Source: Streptomyces sp. CB02980
Lineage (GTDB): Bacteria; Actinomycetota; Actinomycetes; Streptomycetales; Streptomycetaceae
Assembly: GCF_014451325.2 (NCBI RefSeq)
Contig: NZ_JACSCH020000001.1
Span: 660,845-724,844, forward strand
Length of the DNA: 64,000 nt
Direction: 5' to 3'
Each line of letters begins with the position of its first letter. Positions within the stretch are counted from its first letter, which is position 1. A program made the translations under genes and the position numbers. Below the pieces are notes generated by a model. It was given only the letters and a program-made list of their open reading frames with translations. It was not told the origin of the DNA and made no database searches. Below are positions 19,089-28,996 of this stretch, piece after piece.

Positions 19089-19476
19089 ACGGTTCTGTCC
19101 CCTTCACTTCACCGACTGGGTCCGGGCGGGTCGGAGCAGGGCGGGCCCGAGCGGGGAGGGTCCGAGCGGAGACTCGGGACCGCGAGGCTCCGGGCCGGGA
19201 GCCTCCGAGCCGGCGAATCCGAGCACGGCCGCACGAAAGCGCCCATGAAGGTCATACGGACCCGCCGGGCCGATCGGGGACAGTTCCGCGCACCACGAGG
19301 TCTTTCCGTCCGGAACCCGCCGGAACTTGACCCGATCACCTGCGAGAAGAGCGCGCGGAGGTGCGGCGTCCCGGGGCGCACCCGGACCCTGGCGCCCGCT
19401 CGCCCGCGCCCGGCGGGGCGTACGGCGCGCACCGGGCGCACGCCACGGCGGGCCCGACCTGTGGAAGGCTGAGCCG
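19089..19476. other. Divergent intergenic region (SulP / amidohydrolase)
   Basis: 388 bp between divergent genes. Near the SulP side is a patch of imperfect GGGTCCGAGCGG-type repeats and a hairpin with 8-bp arms GAGGCTCC/GGAGCCTC (19184-19205). No convincing gene. It should hold promoters for both neighbours. Confidence 0.4.
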
Positions 19477-20280
19477 ATGACCTCACGCTCGTACGACGTC
19501 CTCGCCGGCGCCCCGGACTCCCCCGTCCTCCTCCATGTCCCGCACTCCTCCCGGGTGATACCCCCGGACGTACGCGACGGCATCCTGCTCGGCGACGGGG
19601 AACTGGACCGCGAGCTCGACCACATCACCGACGCCCACACGGCGGAGATCGCGGCCGTGGCCGCGGCGGCCGCCGGCGCGACCCCCTGGCAGTTCGTCAA
19701 CCGGCTGTCGCGCCTGGTCGTCGACCCCGAGCGGTTCCCCGACGAGCGCGAGGAGATGCTGGCCGTCGGGATGGGCGCGGTGTACACGCGGACCACGCAC
19801 CGGGCGGCGCTCCGCCCCGCCGGGTTCGACCCGGCGCCGCTGATCGACCGGTACTTCACGCCGTACGCCGAGGGCATGGCCGCCGCCGTGGCCGGGCGGC
19901 TCGACGCGACGGGGCGGGCCGTGATCGTCGACGTCCACTCGTACCCGACCGGGCCGCTGCCGTACGAGCTGCACGGCGAGGGTCCCCGCCCGCCGGTCTG
20001 CCTCGGTACCGACGCCTTCCACACGCCGCCGGCCCTGCTGGACGCCGCGCGGGAGGCGTTCGGCGGGTTCGGGGGCCTGGCGACGGACACGCCCTTCGCC
20101 GGGACGTACGTGCCGCTGTCGTACTACGGCAAGGATCCTCGGGTCAGCGCGCTCATGATCGAGATTCGGCGCGATGTCTACATGAGTGAGCCGGGCGGCG
20201 CGGCGGGCCCGGGGCTACAGGCGCTCGGAGCGGCCCTGGCCGCGCTCGTCGACGCCGTGCCGCCGCACCCCGCGGCGTAG
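19477..20280 (+). CDS. N-formylglutamate amidohydrolase-family protein
   Basis: A 267-residue protein of the N-formylglutamate amidohydrolase family. It opens with LLHVPHSSRVIPPDVR and carries DHITDAHTAEIA, then VNRLSRLVVDPERFPDE and the metal-binding VIVDVHSYPT, in the family's order. HutG-type members hydrolyse N-formyl-L-glutamate to formate and glutamate at the end of one histidine breakdown route. No other hut gene is nearby, so histidine use is only possible. Start ATG at 19477 precedes the first conserved strand. Confidence 0.85.
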   Translation: MTSRSYDVLAGAPDSPVLLHVPHSSRVIPPDVRDGILLGDGELDRELDHITDAHTAEIAAVAAAAAGATPWQFVNRLSRLVVDPERFPDEREEMLAVGMGAVYTRTTHRAALRPAGFDPAPLIDRYFTPYAEGMAAAVAGRLDATGRAVIVDVHSYPTGPLPYELHGEGPRPPVCLGTDAFHTPPALLDAAREAFGGFGGLATDTPFAGTYVPLSYYGKDPRVSALMIEIRRDVYMSEPGGAAGPGLQALGAALAALVDAVPPHPAA

Positions 20281-20649
20281 GGACGGCATCGCGGTCCCGG
20301 ACGCCTGCGCATGCGTTCGGCCGCGGCCGAGCGGCCCGGGGGCGAGGGCGTGCGCAGGCTGGGGGTGGTCCCGGGAGCACATGCCTTCTCGGAGAGGGGG
20401 CGGTTGTCGCGCGTGAAGTCGGCCATCCGGTCGGATACTCCCCCAGGGCCAAGCACACCGCGCCGGCAGCGGGCCATGCGGGTGATCGGGGGCGACTTCG
20501 CTGCCGTTGGCGCGGCGTTCGGTCATTCCGCTCGACGAGGCGAGACAGTGGACGGGATTTTCGGCCGGACCGACCCGGGGCCGCATCGACCTCGCGGCTG
20601 GGTGTGTTTCGCCGTCCGACCGCCCACTCGCCCGCAAGAGGATGCATCG
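20281..20649. other. Intergenic region with no clear gene
   Basis: 369 bp between the amidohydrolase and the flavin reductase. An open frame on the minus strand begins with MADFTRDNRPLSEK but runs antisense into the amidohydrolase and lacks a start site signal, so I do not call it. Probably holds the promoter of the next gene. Confidence 0.35.
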
Positions 20650-21366
<717 letters not shown>

Positions 21367-21520
21367 GTGCGTGCCGGAACAGTCGGAGGTCCGGTGGAGG
21401 TCAGTCCCGGATCAGGCAGGTCCATCGCGCGGCGGTGCCCGCGACGACAGCGGCCTCAGCCTGACGCCCTGCCTCGGGGCCGCGCCGAACAGCGGCCCGG
21501 CTGCCTTCGGCAAACGAGCG

Positions 21521-22447
21521 TCAGCCGCGGAGGGCCTCGGCTGGTTGTACCGAGGAGGCGCGGCGGGCGGGGTAGATCCCGGCCACGACTCCGGTTGCCA
21601 GACCGATGAGTGGGGCGGTGGCCAGGATCACCGGGTGCATGACCGGCGTCCAGTCCCTGATCAGCGCCACCGCCAGGACGACCAGCGTGCCGATGGCCGT
21701 ACCGACGAGTCCGCCGAACGCGCCCAGCGTGCCCGACTCGGCGAGGAACTGGACGGTGACGTGCCGCCTCTGCGCGCCGAGTGCGCGGCGCAGGCCGATC
21801 TCCCCGGTGCGTTCCAGGACTGCCACCAGGGTGGTGTTGGCGATCCCGACCGCTCCGATGACCAGGCACACGGCGGCGAGCAGCAGAAAGAGCTGTTCGA
21901 GGTCGGAGGTCACCGAGGACCGCAGGCTCTTCGGGTCGGGCGGTGGCACCGCCTTGAAGTACTCCGGGTGGTCGGGGCGCAGCGCCGTCGCGGCCTCCCC
22001 GGCCACCTGACGGGCCGCGCCCAGGTCGGTGGCGATGAGCATCCTGGCGCCCTGGACGGGCCGCCCCCAGAGCTCCACCGCGGTGGTTTCCGGCACGAGG
22101 ACGGAGAGCAGCAGATCCGGCTGGCGCTGGACGTTCTCGACGATGCCGGCGACGGTGAACGGCTGTCCCCCGATGAAGATCGCCGGCTCGGTCTCCAGGG
22201 TGGTGATCCCCAGCCGTGCGGCGATGCCGGAGCTGATCACGGTGACACGCTGGCGGGTGTCGGTGTGGAAGTCGTCGTACAGCCTGCCCTGCGAGAGCCG
22301 GGGCTCGGCCGCCAGCAGGGCACCGGGGGCGGCGGCCACGACGTTGAGAGGTTCCCCCGCGGCGTCGCCCACCGGGGCGGCGGCGACGGTGAGTTCGGCG
22401 GCGCTCTGCCGGGACTGCACCGTCCACAGGACGCCGGCGTGCCGCAC
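21521..22447 (-). pseudogene. MacB/FtsX-type ABC transporter permease, 5'-truncated
   Basis: 308 residues of a MacB-like permease: part of the periplasmic domain, then the three C-terminal membrane segments (LFLLLAAVCLVIGAVGIANT; a middle one; the last before GIYPARRASSVQPAEALRG). The C-terminal PARRAxxxxPxxAL motif is diagnostic. The first membrane segment and start of the periplasmic domain, about 80-100 residues, are missing. The nominal GTG at 22447 lies mid-domain. Upstream the DNA belongs to an AraC-type regulator in another frame, so a deletion seems to have joined the two genes. Without its first helix and with no adjacent ATPase, the protein is unlikely to work. Confidence 0.7.
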
Positions 22448-22448
22448 C

Positions 22449-23411
22449 CCGTTGAGCCGGGGAGAGGGCGCGGTGTTCCACAGGGGTGATTCCGTAGGCC
22501 TCGCGGAACGCCCGGCTGAACCCGGTCGCGCTGGAGAAGCCCCAGCGAGCCGCGATCGTCTGAACGGGCTGACCGCTCAGTTTCCCGCGTGCGAGGTCGG
22601 TGTGGGCGTGCTCCAGGCGGCTCTGGCGGATGTGTGCCGCGACGGTCCGGGGCTGGTCGCCGAACAGGCGGTAGAGACCCCGCACGGACATGTTGTGCCG
22701 ATCGGCGATCAGCTCGGGAGTCAGGCCCGGGTCGCCGAGGTTGCTCTCGATGAAGCGGTAGATCCGCTGCAGCGTCTCCTGCGCGCGCGCCTCGGCGGGC
22801 GCCTCACCTGGGTCACCGAGCTGCCGCGCGAGGAAAGCCGTGGCCAGGTCGAGGGCGACGGACCCCATGGCGCGCAGCTCCTCAGGGCGACATTGCGGGC
22901 CTCGTGAGTGCAGCGCCTTCAGGAAGTCGGCGAGGATCGCCCCTGACCCGGCGTCCGTGGCCAGGTTCCGTGCGAGGAGGCTGTCCACCCGGTCGGGTCT
23001 CAGCACCAGCGCCTGGCGGGGGATCTGCAGGACCACCGACTCGATCTGCCGCGCTGTGCACGCCCCCTCGCTCGGCCGTGAGGTGTCCGTGAGCACGAGT
23101 CCCCCCGCGACCACCGATTCGTTGCCCTGCTGGGAGACCCACACTTCGCCTTGAGTGACGAGTGCCAGCTGCAAATGCTCCGGATCGGCACGCCGGACGT
23201 GCGTCGGGGTGCGACGCGAGAGCACGGGCGAGCAGGACACGGCGGACAGCCGCACCGTGCCGAGATCCAGGTCCGTCATGCTCGCCCGGAAGTCGGCCGC
23301 ATGCCGTGTGCTGAGCATGACAGGCATGACGGCACGGGAGACCGTCTCGCAAAACCAGTCGAACCTGTCCTCCCCCACCCCGGCGGCATCGGTCAAAGTC
23401 GGCAAACCCAC
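22449..23411 (-). CDS. AraC-family regulator with altered 3' end
   Basis: About 320 residues: an N-terminal AraC-binding-like sensor domain (LSAVSCSPVLSRRTPTHVRRADPEHLQLALVTQG region) and a C-terminal double helix-turn-helix (IADRHNMSVRGLYRLFGD; TIAARWGFSSATGFSRAFREAYG). The native stop is absent. After ITPVEHRALSPAQRG the frame runs on to a stop at 21456, translating permease DNA out of frame into ~330 Arg-rich residues. The coordinates given cover the recognisable gene. The DNA-binding domain is nearly complete, so activity is possible if the tail is tolerated. Start GTG at 23411 has GGGGGA upstream; an alternative is at 23444. Confidence 0.65.
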
Positions 23412-23674
23412 GTGTTTCCCCCACACTTCGGCGCGCCCGCCCACAGCCTCTCACCCGGCTTTCGCCCAGCCGCGCTCCACCCCGCCGGTGCGCGAGCCCC
23501 CTGGGGGGCTGCCGTGAGGCCGAGTTCGTCGAGGAGACAGCGGACGCGCCGCCCGATCCGCTCGCGGAGGGACCGTCGCGGCGAGCCGCCCGGTCTCCCC
23601 GTTCTGACCGCATCTCAGGCCTGGGCACGCACCCCCGTTTTGGATTGTCGGAGGATCATCAATACGATCCGGCG

Positions 23675-24949
23675 ATGATCACGAGAAAACGGCTGGCGAC
23701 CGGGGCCTGCGCGCTGCTCGCCGCCCTGAGCGTCGCGCTCCTGCCGACGGGCGCGACCGCGGACGCACCGGTGGCGAAGGAATCCCCCAAGGTCGAGCTC
23801 GTCCTCGACGTGAGCGGCTCCATGCGGGCCAAGGACATCGACGGCAAGTCCCGGATGGCCGCGGCCAAGCAGGCCTTCAACGAGGTCCTCGACGCGGTGC
23901 CCTCGGAGGTCCGGCTGGGCATCCGCACCCTGGGCGCCGACTACCCGGGGCAGGACCGCAAGCGGGGCTGCAAGGACACCCGGCAGCTCTACCCGGTGGG
24001 CCCGCTCGACCGGACCGAGGCCAAGACCGCCGTGGCCACCCTGGCCCCGACCGGCTGGACCCCGATCGGTCCGGCGCTGCTCGGAGCGGCCGAGGACCTG
24101 GAGGGCGGTGACGCCACCCGGCGGATCGTCCTCATCACGGACGGCGAGGACACCTGCGCCCCGCTCGACCCGTGCCAGGTGGCGCGCGAGATCGCGGCGA
24201 AGGGCATCCATCTCGTCATCGACACCCTGGGCCTGGTGCCGGACGCCAAGACCCGGCAGCAGCTCACCTGCATCGCGGAGGCCACCGGAGGCACGTACAC
24301 CTCCATCCACCGCACCGAGGACCTCTCCCGCCGCGTCCGGCAGCTGGTCGACCGTGCCGCCGACCCGGTCGTCACGCCCGTGGCCACCGAGGGCGCGCTG
24401 CGCTGCGCCGACGCGCCGCAGCTCAAGCCCGGCCTGTACACCGACCGCGAGGCCTTCGGCCAGCACCGCTGGTACCGGGTGGACCTGCTGCCCGGTCAGG
24501 AACTCCGCGCCTCCGTCAGTGTGTCGGCCGACCGCGCCGTCAACAACGACTACGGCGTGCTGCTGCGCGCCGTCACCCGCCACGGCCGGGAGATCGTCCG
24601 CGGCTCCGAGGCCGGTGACGGACGCACCGACGTCATCTCGACGGGGCTGCGCTACCCGAAGCCGGAGCTCGACGACGAGCCCGAGGACGGCAAGCCTGCC
24701 GCGGAGACGGTCTGTCTCCAGGTCAGCAACTCGTTCTCCGCTCCCCCGTCGGTCAAGACGACGCCGGGCATGCCCATCGAGCTGACGGTGGACGTCGTCG
24801 ACGGCCCGTCGACCGCCTCGGACGTGGCCTCGTTCGGTCTCGGCCGCGGCTGGTGGCTGCTCGGCGCGCTGGTGCTCGTCGGCTTCGTGGCCGGTCTGCT
24901 CTGGGGCTGGCTGTCCCGCTGGCGCGTCGCTGTCTGGAGGACCCACTGA
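23675..24949 (+). CDS. Secreted von Willebrand factor A-domain protein, membrane-anchored
   Basis: A 424-residue protein with signal peptide (KRLATGACALLAALSVALL, cleavage near ATADA). The VWA domain follows: MIDAS motif DVSGSMRAKD near residue 44, Thr in GWTPIGPALL and Asp in LITDGEDTC. A pre-C-terminal beta-rich region comes next, then one membrane helix (WWLLGALVLVGFVAGLLWG) and a short basic tail. It should sit outside the membrane with the metal-binding domain exposed, likely binding another protein. It overlaps the next gene by TGATG, making a two-gene unit. Such pairs recur in Streptomyces with no assigned function. Start 23675 is set by the signal peptide. Confidence 0.8.
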   Translation: MITRKRLATGACALLAALSVALLPTGATADAPVAKESPKVELVLDVSGSMRAKDIDGKSRMAAAKQAFNEVLDAVPSEVRLGIRTLGADYPGQDRKRGCKDTRQLYPVGPLDRTEAKTAVATLAPTGWTPIGPALLGAAEDLEGGDATRRIVLITDGEDTCAPLDPCQVAREIAAKGIHLVIDTLGLVPDAKTRQQLTCIAEATGGTYTSIHRTEDLSRRVRQLVDRAADPVVTPVATEGALRCADAPQLKPGLYTDREAFGQHRWYRVDLLPGQELRASVSVSADRAVNNDYGVLLRAVTRHGREIVRGSEAGDGRTDVISTGLRYPKPELDDEPEDGKPAAETVCLQVSNSFSAPPSVKTTPGMPIELTVDVVDGPSTASDVASFGLGRGWWLLGALVLVGFVAGLLWGWLSRWRVAVWRTH

Positions 24950-25785
24950 TGCGTACCGTACGCACGCTCGCCACGGTCGCCCTCGCCGGCGCCGCTCTCC
25001 TCGGACTCGCGGCCCCGGCCGCCCTGGCCGACTCCCCCTCACCCTCGACCGCCTCGGGCAAGGACGGTTCCACCGCGGGGCCGACGGAGGCCGGCACCAC
25101 GTTCCGCACGGCCGCCGGGTTCCTCCCCGGGCAGGAGGCCACCGCGCAGGCCGCCACGGGTGACTACCTGTACTGGGTGTTCCCGGCGGACACCGGGCAG
25201 CGGCCGACGGTGAACGCCACCGTCACCCTGCCCGACGCGGCTCTGCGGCACGGCCCCGCCACCTGGCGGGTCGACGTGTACGACGGGCTCCGGCGGCGTC
25301 AGCCGTGCATGTACGGGACCCAGTCCCGTGCCGCGGCGAAGGAGACCGCGACCGTGCGGCTCACCTGTGTGCTGCGGCCGGTCCGCGCCTCGGCCGACAC
25401 CTGGTCCAACGACCCGCTGCCCGGCAGCTACTACGTGCGGCTGACCGCCACCTCGCTGCCGGACGAGGACCTCGGCCAGCCGTTCACGGCCCGGCTCGGG
25501 GTGAGCACCGTCGACAAGGGCGGCGCCTACGCGACCGACGGCTCGCTCGCCGCGCCGCTCGTGCCCGGGGCGACCACGGCCGACCAGGCGGAGGCCGACG
25601 AGGAGGCCGGCCGGCCCTCCGCCGTCGAGGCCGCGGCCCCGGAGGACGGCTGGTCCTCCGGCTGGTGGTCCGACCGCTGGCTCTGGACCGCGGCGGGCGG
25701 CATCCTCGCGGCCCTCGCGGGCATCGGCGGCTATGTGCTGACGCGCGGCGTCGGACGGCCGTCCCGGGTCCCGCCGGCCGCCTGA
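24949..25785 (+). CDS. Secreted membrane-anchored protein, partner of the VWA protein
   Basis: A 278-residue protein of unknown family. Signal peptide ends near PAALADS, followed by a ~170-residue beta-rich domain (YLYWVFPADTGQRPTVNATVTLPD; GSYYVRLTATSLPDEDLGQPF), a Pro/Ala/Glu-rich linker, one membrane helix (LWTAAGGILAALAGIGGYVL) and a basic tail. The layout matches its upstream neighbour, and the shared TGATG junction implies equal production. The two may form one cell-surface complex. A perfect 54-bp palindrome follows. Confidence 0.7.
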   Translation: MRTVRTLATVALAGAALLGLAAPAALADSPSPSTASGKDGSTAGPTEAGTTFRTAAGFLPGQEATAQAATGDYLYWVFPADTGQRPTVNATVTLPDAALRHGPATWRVDVYDGLRRRQPCMYGTQSRAAAKETATVRLTCVLRPVRASADTWSNDPLPGSYYVRLTATSLPDEDLGQPFTARLGVSTVDKGGAYATDGSLAAPLVPGATTADQAEADEEAGRPSAVEAAAPEDGWSSGWWSDRWLWTAAGGILAALAGIGGYVLTRGVGRPSRVPPAA

Positions 25786-25794
25786 CCGGTCCAC

Positions 25795-25848
25795 GGAACA
25801 CCCGAAGGCCCCCACCGCGTCGACGCGGTGGGGGCCTTCGGGTGTTCC
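25795..25848. terminator. Perfect 54-bp palindromic bidirectional terminator
   Basis: Two 27-base arms are exact reverse complements with no spacer. The left arm reads GGAACACCCGAAGGCCCCCA and onward to the centre at GCGTCGACGC. It lies ten bases past one stop and 19 bases from the convergent MFS stop. Confidence 0.85.
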
Positions 25849-25867
25849 GGTCCGCGGGCGCTCCGGT

Positions 25868-27148
25868 TCACCGGCGGGAGGCCGGGCGGGCAGGGAAACC
25901 GTGGACGCGGGCCCCCGCCACGATCGCCACCACCGGGACGAGGAGGACGAGCACGCTCCAGGAGAGGGCGCCCGCGCCGAGGACGTCGAGCAGGACACCG
26001 CCGGCGATGCCGCCCGCCGCCATGGCCGCGTTCCAGAGGCTGACCAGCAGCGTCTGGGCGGTGTCGGCGTGCTCGCCGCCCGCGTCGGCGACGGCCGTCT
26101 GGAGGAGGGTGGGCGCGCCGCCCCAGCCGAACCCCCAGAGCGCGGCGGCCGTCAGGACGAGCGCGGTGCTGCCGGCCGGGACGGCGAGCACGGCGGCCGC
26201 CACGGCGACGAGGATCGTGCCGCCGAGGGTCAGGATCCGGAGCCTGCGGTCGATGTGCCGTCCGGTGAACCAGATTCCGGCGAGCGAGGCGGCGCCGAAG
26301 ACCAGCAGGACGAGGCCGGTGGAGCCGGCCAGGCCGAGATGACCGAGGTAGGCGGCGACGTAGGTGTAGAGGACGGTGTGGGCCAGGACGAGGGTGAACG
26401 TGACGGCCAGGACCGGGAGGACACCGGGCGCCCTCAGGGTCCGGGCGACCGGGGCGCGCCCACCGTGCGCCTCGCCCGGCAGGTCGGGGACGGCGAGGGC
26501 GATCCAGCCGAGGAGCACGACGGCGATCACGGTCATGGCGGCGAAGGCGATCCGCCAGCCCACGGCCTCACCGAGGAAGGTGCCGGCCGGCACGCCGAGG
26601 GAGAGCGCCAGGGGGATGCCGGTCATGGCGACGGCGACGGCCCGGCCCTGGAGGTGGGGCGGGGCGATGCGCCGGGCGTATCCGGCGAGCAGGGCCCAGG
26701 CGACGCCCGCGGCGACCCCGGCGAGGAACCGGGCGCCCATGGTGAGGGCGTACGAGGAGGAGACGGCCGTCACGGTGTTGGCGGCGGCGAATCCGGCGAC
26801 CGAGGTGAGCAGCAGGCGCTTGCGGCGCCATGCGGCGGTGCGGGCGGCCAGGGGGACGGCGGTGAGGGCGGTACCGAGGGCGTAGACGGTGACCGCCTGG
26901 CCCATGGCGGCCTCGCCGACGCCGAGGTCGGCGCTCATGCCGGGCAGGACACCGGCGGGGAGGGTCTCGGTGAGGCTCGTGACGAAGACCGCGGTGGCGA
27001 GGGCGAGCAGCGCGAGGAGCGGAAGCCGGCCGGAGGGGGTCTCGGGGGTGGCACGAGCCTCGGGGGTGGAAGGGGTCTCGGGGGTGGAAGGGGTCTCAGA
27101 GGTGCCGAGGGCGGCGGAACGGGCCGCCGCTGTCGTGTCGTTGGCCAT
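25868..27148 (-). CDS. MFS transporter, drug/sugar efflux type
   Basis: A 426-residue MFS protein with 12 predicted membrane segments. It belongs to the AraJ/chloramphenicol-efflux (DHA1) type; TETLPAGVLPGMSADLGV is the classic start of helix 1-2. The N-terminus has a 40-residue hydrophilic extension with ETPSTPETPSTPEA repeats. It is divergent from a MerR gene across 61 bp carrying a MerR-type operator, so the exporter is probably induced by a compound sensed by that regulator. Substrate unknown. A perfect palindrome ends the transcript. Confidence 0.87.
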   Translation of the reverse strand: MANDTTAAARSAALGTSETPSTPETPSTPEARATPETPSGRLPLLALLALATAVFVTSLTETLPAGVLPGMSADLGVGEAAMGQAVTVYALGTALTAVPLAARTAAWRRKRLLLTSVAGFAAANTVTAVSSSYALTMGARFLAGVAAGVAWALLAGYARRIAPPHLQGRAVAVAMTGIPLALSLGVPAGTFLGEAVGWRIAFAAMTVIAVVLLGWIALAVPDLPGEAHGGRAPVARTLRAPGVLPVLAVTFTLVLAHTVLYTYVAAYLGHLGLAGSTGLVLLVFGAASLAGIWFTGRHIDRRLRILTLGGTILVAVAAAVLAVPAGSTALVLTAAALWGFGWGGAPTLLQTAVADAGGEHADTAQTLLVSLWNAAMAAGGIAGGVLLDVLGAGALSWSVLVLLVPVVAIVAGARVHGFPARPASRR

Positions 27149-27162
27149 GGATCTATGCTCGA

Positions 27163-27184
27163 ACCCTCACATTGATGTGAAGGT
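27163..27184. promoter_or_regulatory. MerR-type operator between MFS and MerR genes
   Basis: ACCCTCAC-ATTGAT-GTGAAGGT has 8-bp arms with one mismatch. On the MFS strand it directly follows TTGACC, a -35 box overlapped by the dyad. This matches the layout of CueR-type promoters (ACCTTCC-N-GGAAGGT). Activation by DNA distortion is inferred. Confidence 0.6.
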
Positions 27185-27209
27185 CAAGCGAGTCCCTGGA
27201 GGGGCGTCC

Positions 27210-27584
27210 ATGCGGATCGGGGAACTGTCGGAGCGCACCGGAACACCACGCCGGCTGCTGCGCTACTACGAGGAGCAGGGCCTCATCGTCGCGGACCGGC
27301 TGCCGAACGGCTACCGGGTCTACGACGAGTCGAACCTGGACCGGGTCATGCAGATCCGGGGCCTTCTGGACGCCGGTCTGCCGACCCGGATCATCAAGCA
27401 GATCCTGCCCTGCCTGAACAAGCCGCGAATCATCCATTTCCCGGACGCCACCCCGGAGATGCTGGCCACCCTGGAGGACGAGCGGGACCGGATGACCGAG
27501 CGGATCCGCTGCCTCACCCGGAACCGGGACGCGGTGGCGGAGTACCTGGACGCGGTACGGGAGAAGCCGGCGCCGTCCGTCTGA
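27210..27584 (+). CDS. MerR-family transcriptional regulator
   Basis: A 124-residue regulator opening with the family signature MRIGELSERTGTPRRLLRYYEEQGLI (winged helix), then a dimerisation helix (PEMLATLEDERDRMTERIRCLTRNRDAVAEYL). There is a Cys in ILPCLNKP but no metal-binding C-terminal loop, so a small-molecule inducer is likelier than a metal. It faces the MFS exporter across a MerR-type dyad and is its probable activator. Start 27210 is fixed by the conserved MRIGEL. Confidence 0.88.
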   Translation: MRIGELSERTGTPRRLLRYYEEQGLIVADRLPNGYRVYDESNLDRVMQIRGLLDAGLPTRIIKQILPCLNKPRIIHFPDATPEMLATLEDERDRMTERIRCLTRNRDAVAEYLDAVREKPAPSV

Positions 27585-27701
27585 CCGGGACCCTCCGGGC
27601 CGTCCGTACGCTCCGGCGCCCGCAGCCGCTCGCGCGTGAGCGGCAGCCCGAAGCAGGCGCCGCGCGGACGGCCCGAAGGCGACGCCCGAGGGGTGGGGTG
27701 C

Positions 27702-28808
27702 TCACACGGGCCGGTAGTGCTCGGCGAACAGTCGCGCGACGAGTTCGCCTCGGGTGTTGACCTCCGCCTTGCCGAAGACGGCCTTGAGGTGGTCGCGCAC
27801 GGTGTGCGGGGAGATGAACAGCGTCGAGGCGATCTCGGTGGTGGGCAGCCCGCGCGTGACGAGCTGGGTGATCTCCAGCTCGCGCGGCGTCAGGCCGTAC
27901 GCCTCGGCGATGAGGACCGCCCGTTCGGCGGCGGCCGCCGGCTCGATGACGAGTGCCACGGGACCGGGTTGCCCAGCGGGGCCGCTGAGACAGGAGGCGT
28001 GGCAGGTCAACCAGCGGCCGTCAACGGTCCGGATGCGCACTCTCGCGCCGCCTGCCCGGTCGCGGCCCCGGGCGATCGCCCGCGCCTGTAGCGCGGTGGC
28101 GACCACCCAGATCGGCAGCCTCAGGCCCAATTGCGAGGGGATGGAGGGGCCTTCAGGGAGTTGCGAGAGGTACTGCCGCGCCTCCTCGTTGATCGACGTC
28201 GGCTCGCCGGAGGGACCGAAGAGCACCAGTCCGGGCGCGGGTGCGTCGGTTGCGCCGCCGGACGCCGACGGGCGGGCGAACCGGCGTACCCGGGAGGCCA
28301 GCGGACCTGACAGACCGGCGAGCAGCGTGGTCTCGGCCGGACCGAACGGGAGGCCACCGCGCATGCGGAACAGGCTCACCACGGCCCATGGCCGGTCGCC
28401 GACCCGCAGCACGGCCCGTAGTTCGTCGTCCACGCCCTGGCTCCCGAGCAGCCGGCGGAAGCGCGCGCTGCGTGCCGGCAGGTCACCGGTGGCCGCGCGC
28501 AGGCCGGCCGCCGGGACGGCGGCGCGGGCGAGATCCCGAAACGGGAGGACGTTCTCCTCCAGGAGTTCGCTTTCCCAGTAATCGGCGCAGCTCTCGCCGG
28601 CGCCGAGGTTCTCCACCAGCATCGGCGCGGTGATGAGGCCGGTCTCCGGGTCGGTGGCCGCCCATACGGCCGAGTCGAACGGGACGAGCCGTCGCAGGTG
28701 GGTGGACGTCCGGCTGAAGAGATCGCGTGTGTCGGTGGCCCCCTCCGCACCCGACAGCACCTTGGCGTGACCTGACAGCACCTCGGCGTGGCGGCGCGCA
28801 TCAGGCAT
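27702..28808 (-). CDS. LuxR-type HTH transcriptional regulator
   Basis: A 368-residue protein with a C-terminal LuxR/GerE DNA-binding domain (LTPRELEITQLVTRGLPTTEIASTLFISPHTVRDHLKAVFGKAEV). The N-terminal part resembles a GAF-like sensor (LFSRTSTHLRRLVPFDSAVWAATDPET). The N-terminus holds a short duplication, EVLSG-HAKVLSG. There is no receiver domain. The start at 28808 has GGGAGGG upstream; the longer frame to 29051 is unsupported. It is divergent from the FAD/NAD(P) enzyme, which it may control. Confidence 0.82.
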   Translation of the reverse strand: MPDARRHAEVLSGHAKVLSGAEGATDTRDLFSRTSTHLRRLVPFDSAVWAATDPETGLITAPMLVENLGAGESCADYWESELLEENVLPFRDLARAAVPAAGLRAATGDLPARSARFRRLLGSQGVDDELRAVLRVGDRPWAVVSLFRMRGGLPFGPAETTLLAGLSGPLASRVRRFARPSASGGATDAPAPGLVLFGPSGEPTSINEEARQYLSQLPEGPSIPSQLGLRLPIWVVATALQARAIARGRDRAGGARVRIRTVDGRWLTCHASCLSGPAGQPGPVALVIEPAAAAERAVLIAEAYGLTPRELEITQLVTRGLPTTEIASTLFISPHTVRDHLKAVFGKAEVNTRGELVARLFAEHYRPV

Positions 28809-28996
28809 GGAGATCCCTCCCGTGGTGTGGATGCAGGCCAGCCTGCCCGCCCTCTTGTCCTGCGCCAACCCCCCGTTTGAGGGGGTCATTCCCGGCAGGT
28901 CACCGCTCGTGGGGGATGGGGCTCGGCATGGGCGGCGGCGAGGCTCGTAGAGGCCGCGGCTCCGTTCGGCGCGGCCCGGAATATGAAGGGAAGAAC

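Noticed and set aside
20178..20477. A 99-residue minus-strand gene starting near MADFTRDNRPLSEK.
   Set aside because: Most of it is antisense to the amidohydrolase gene, and it has no RBS or recognisable domain.
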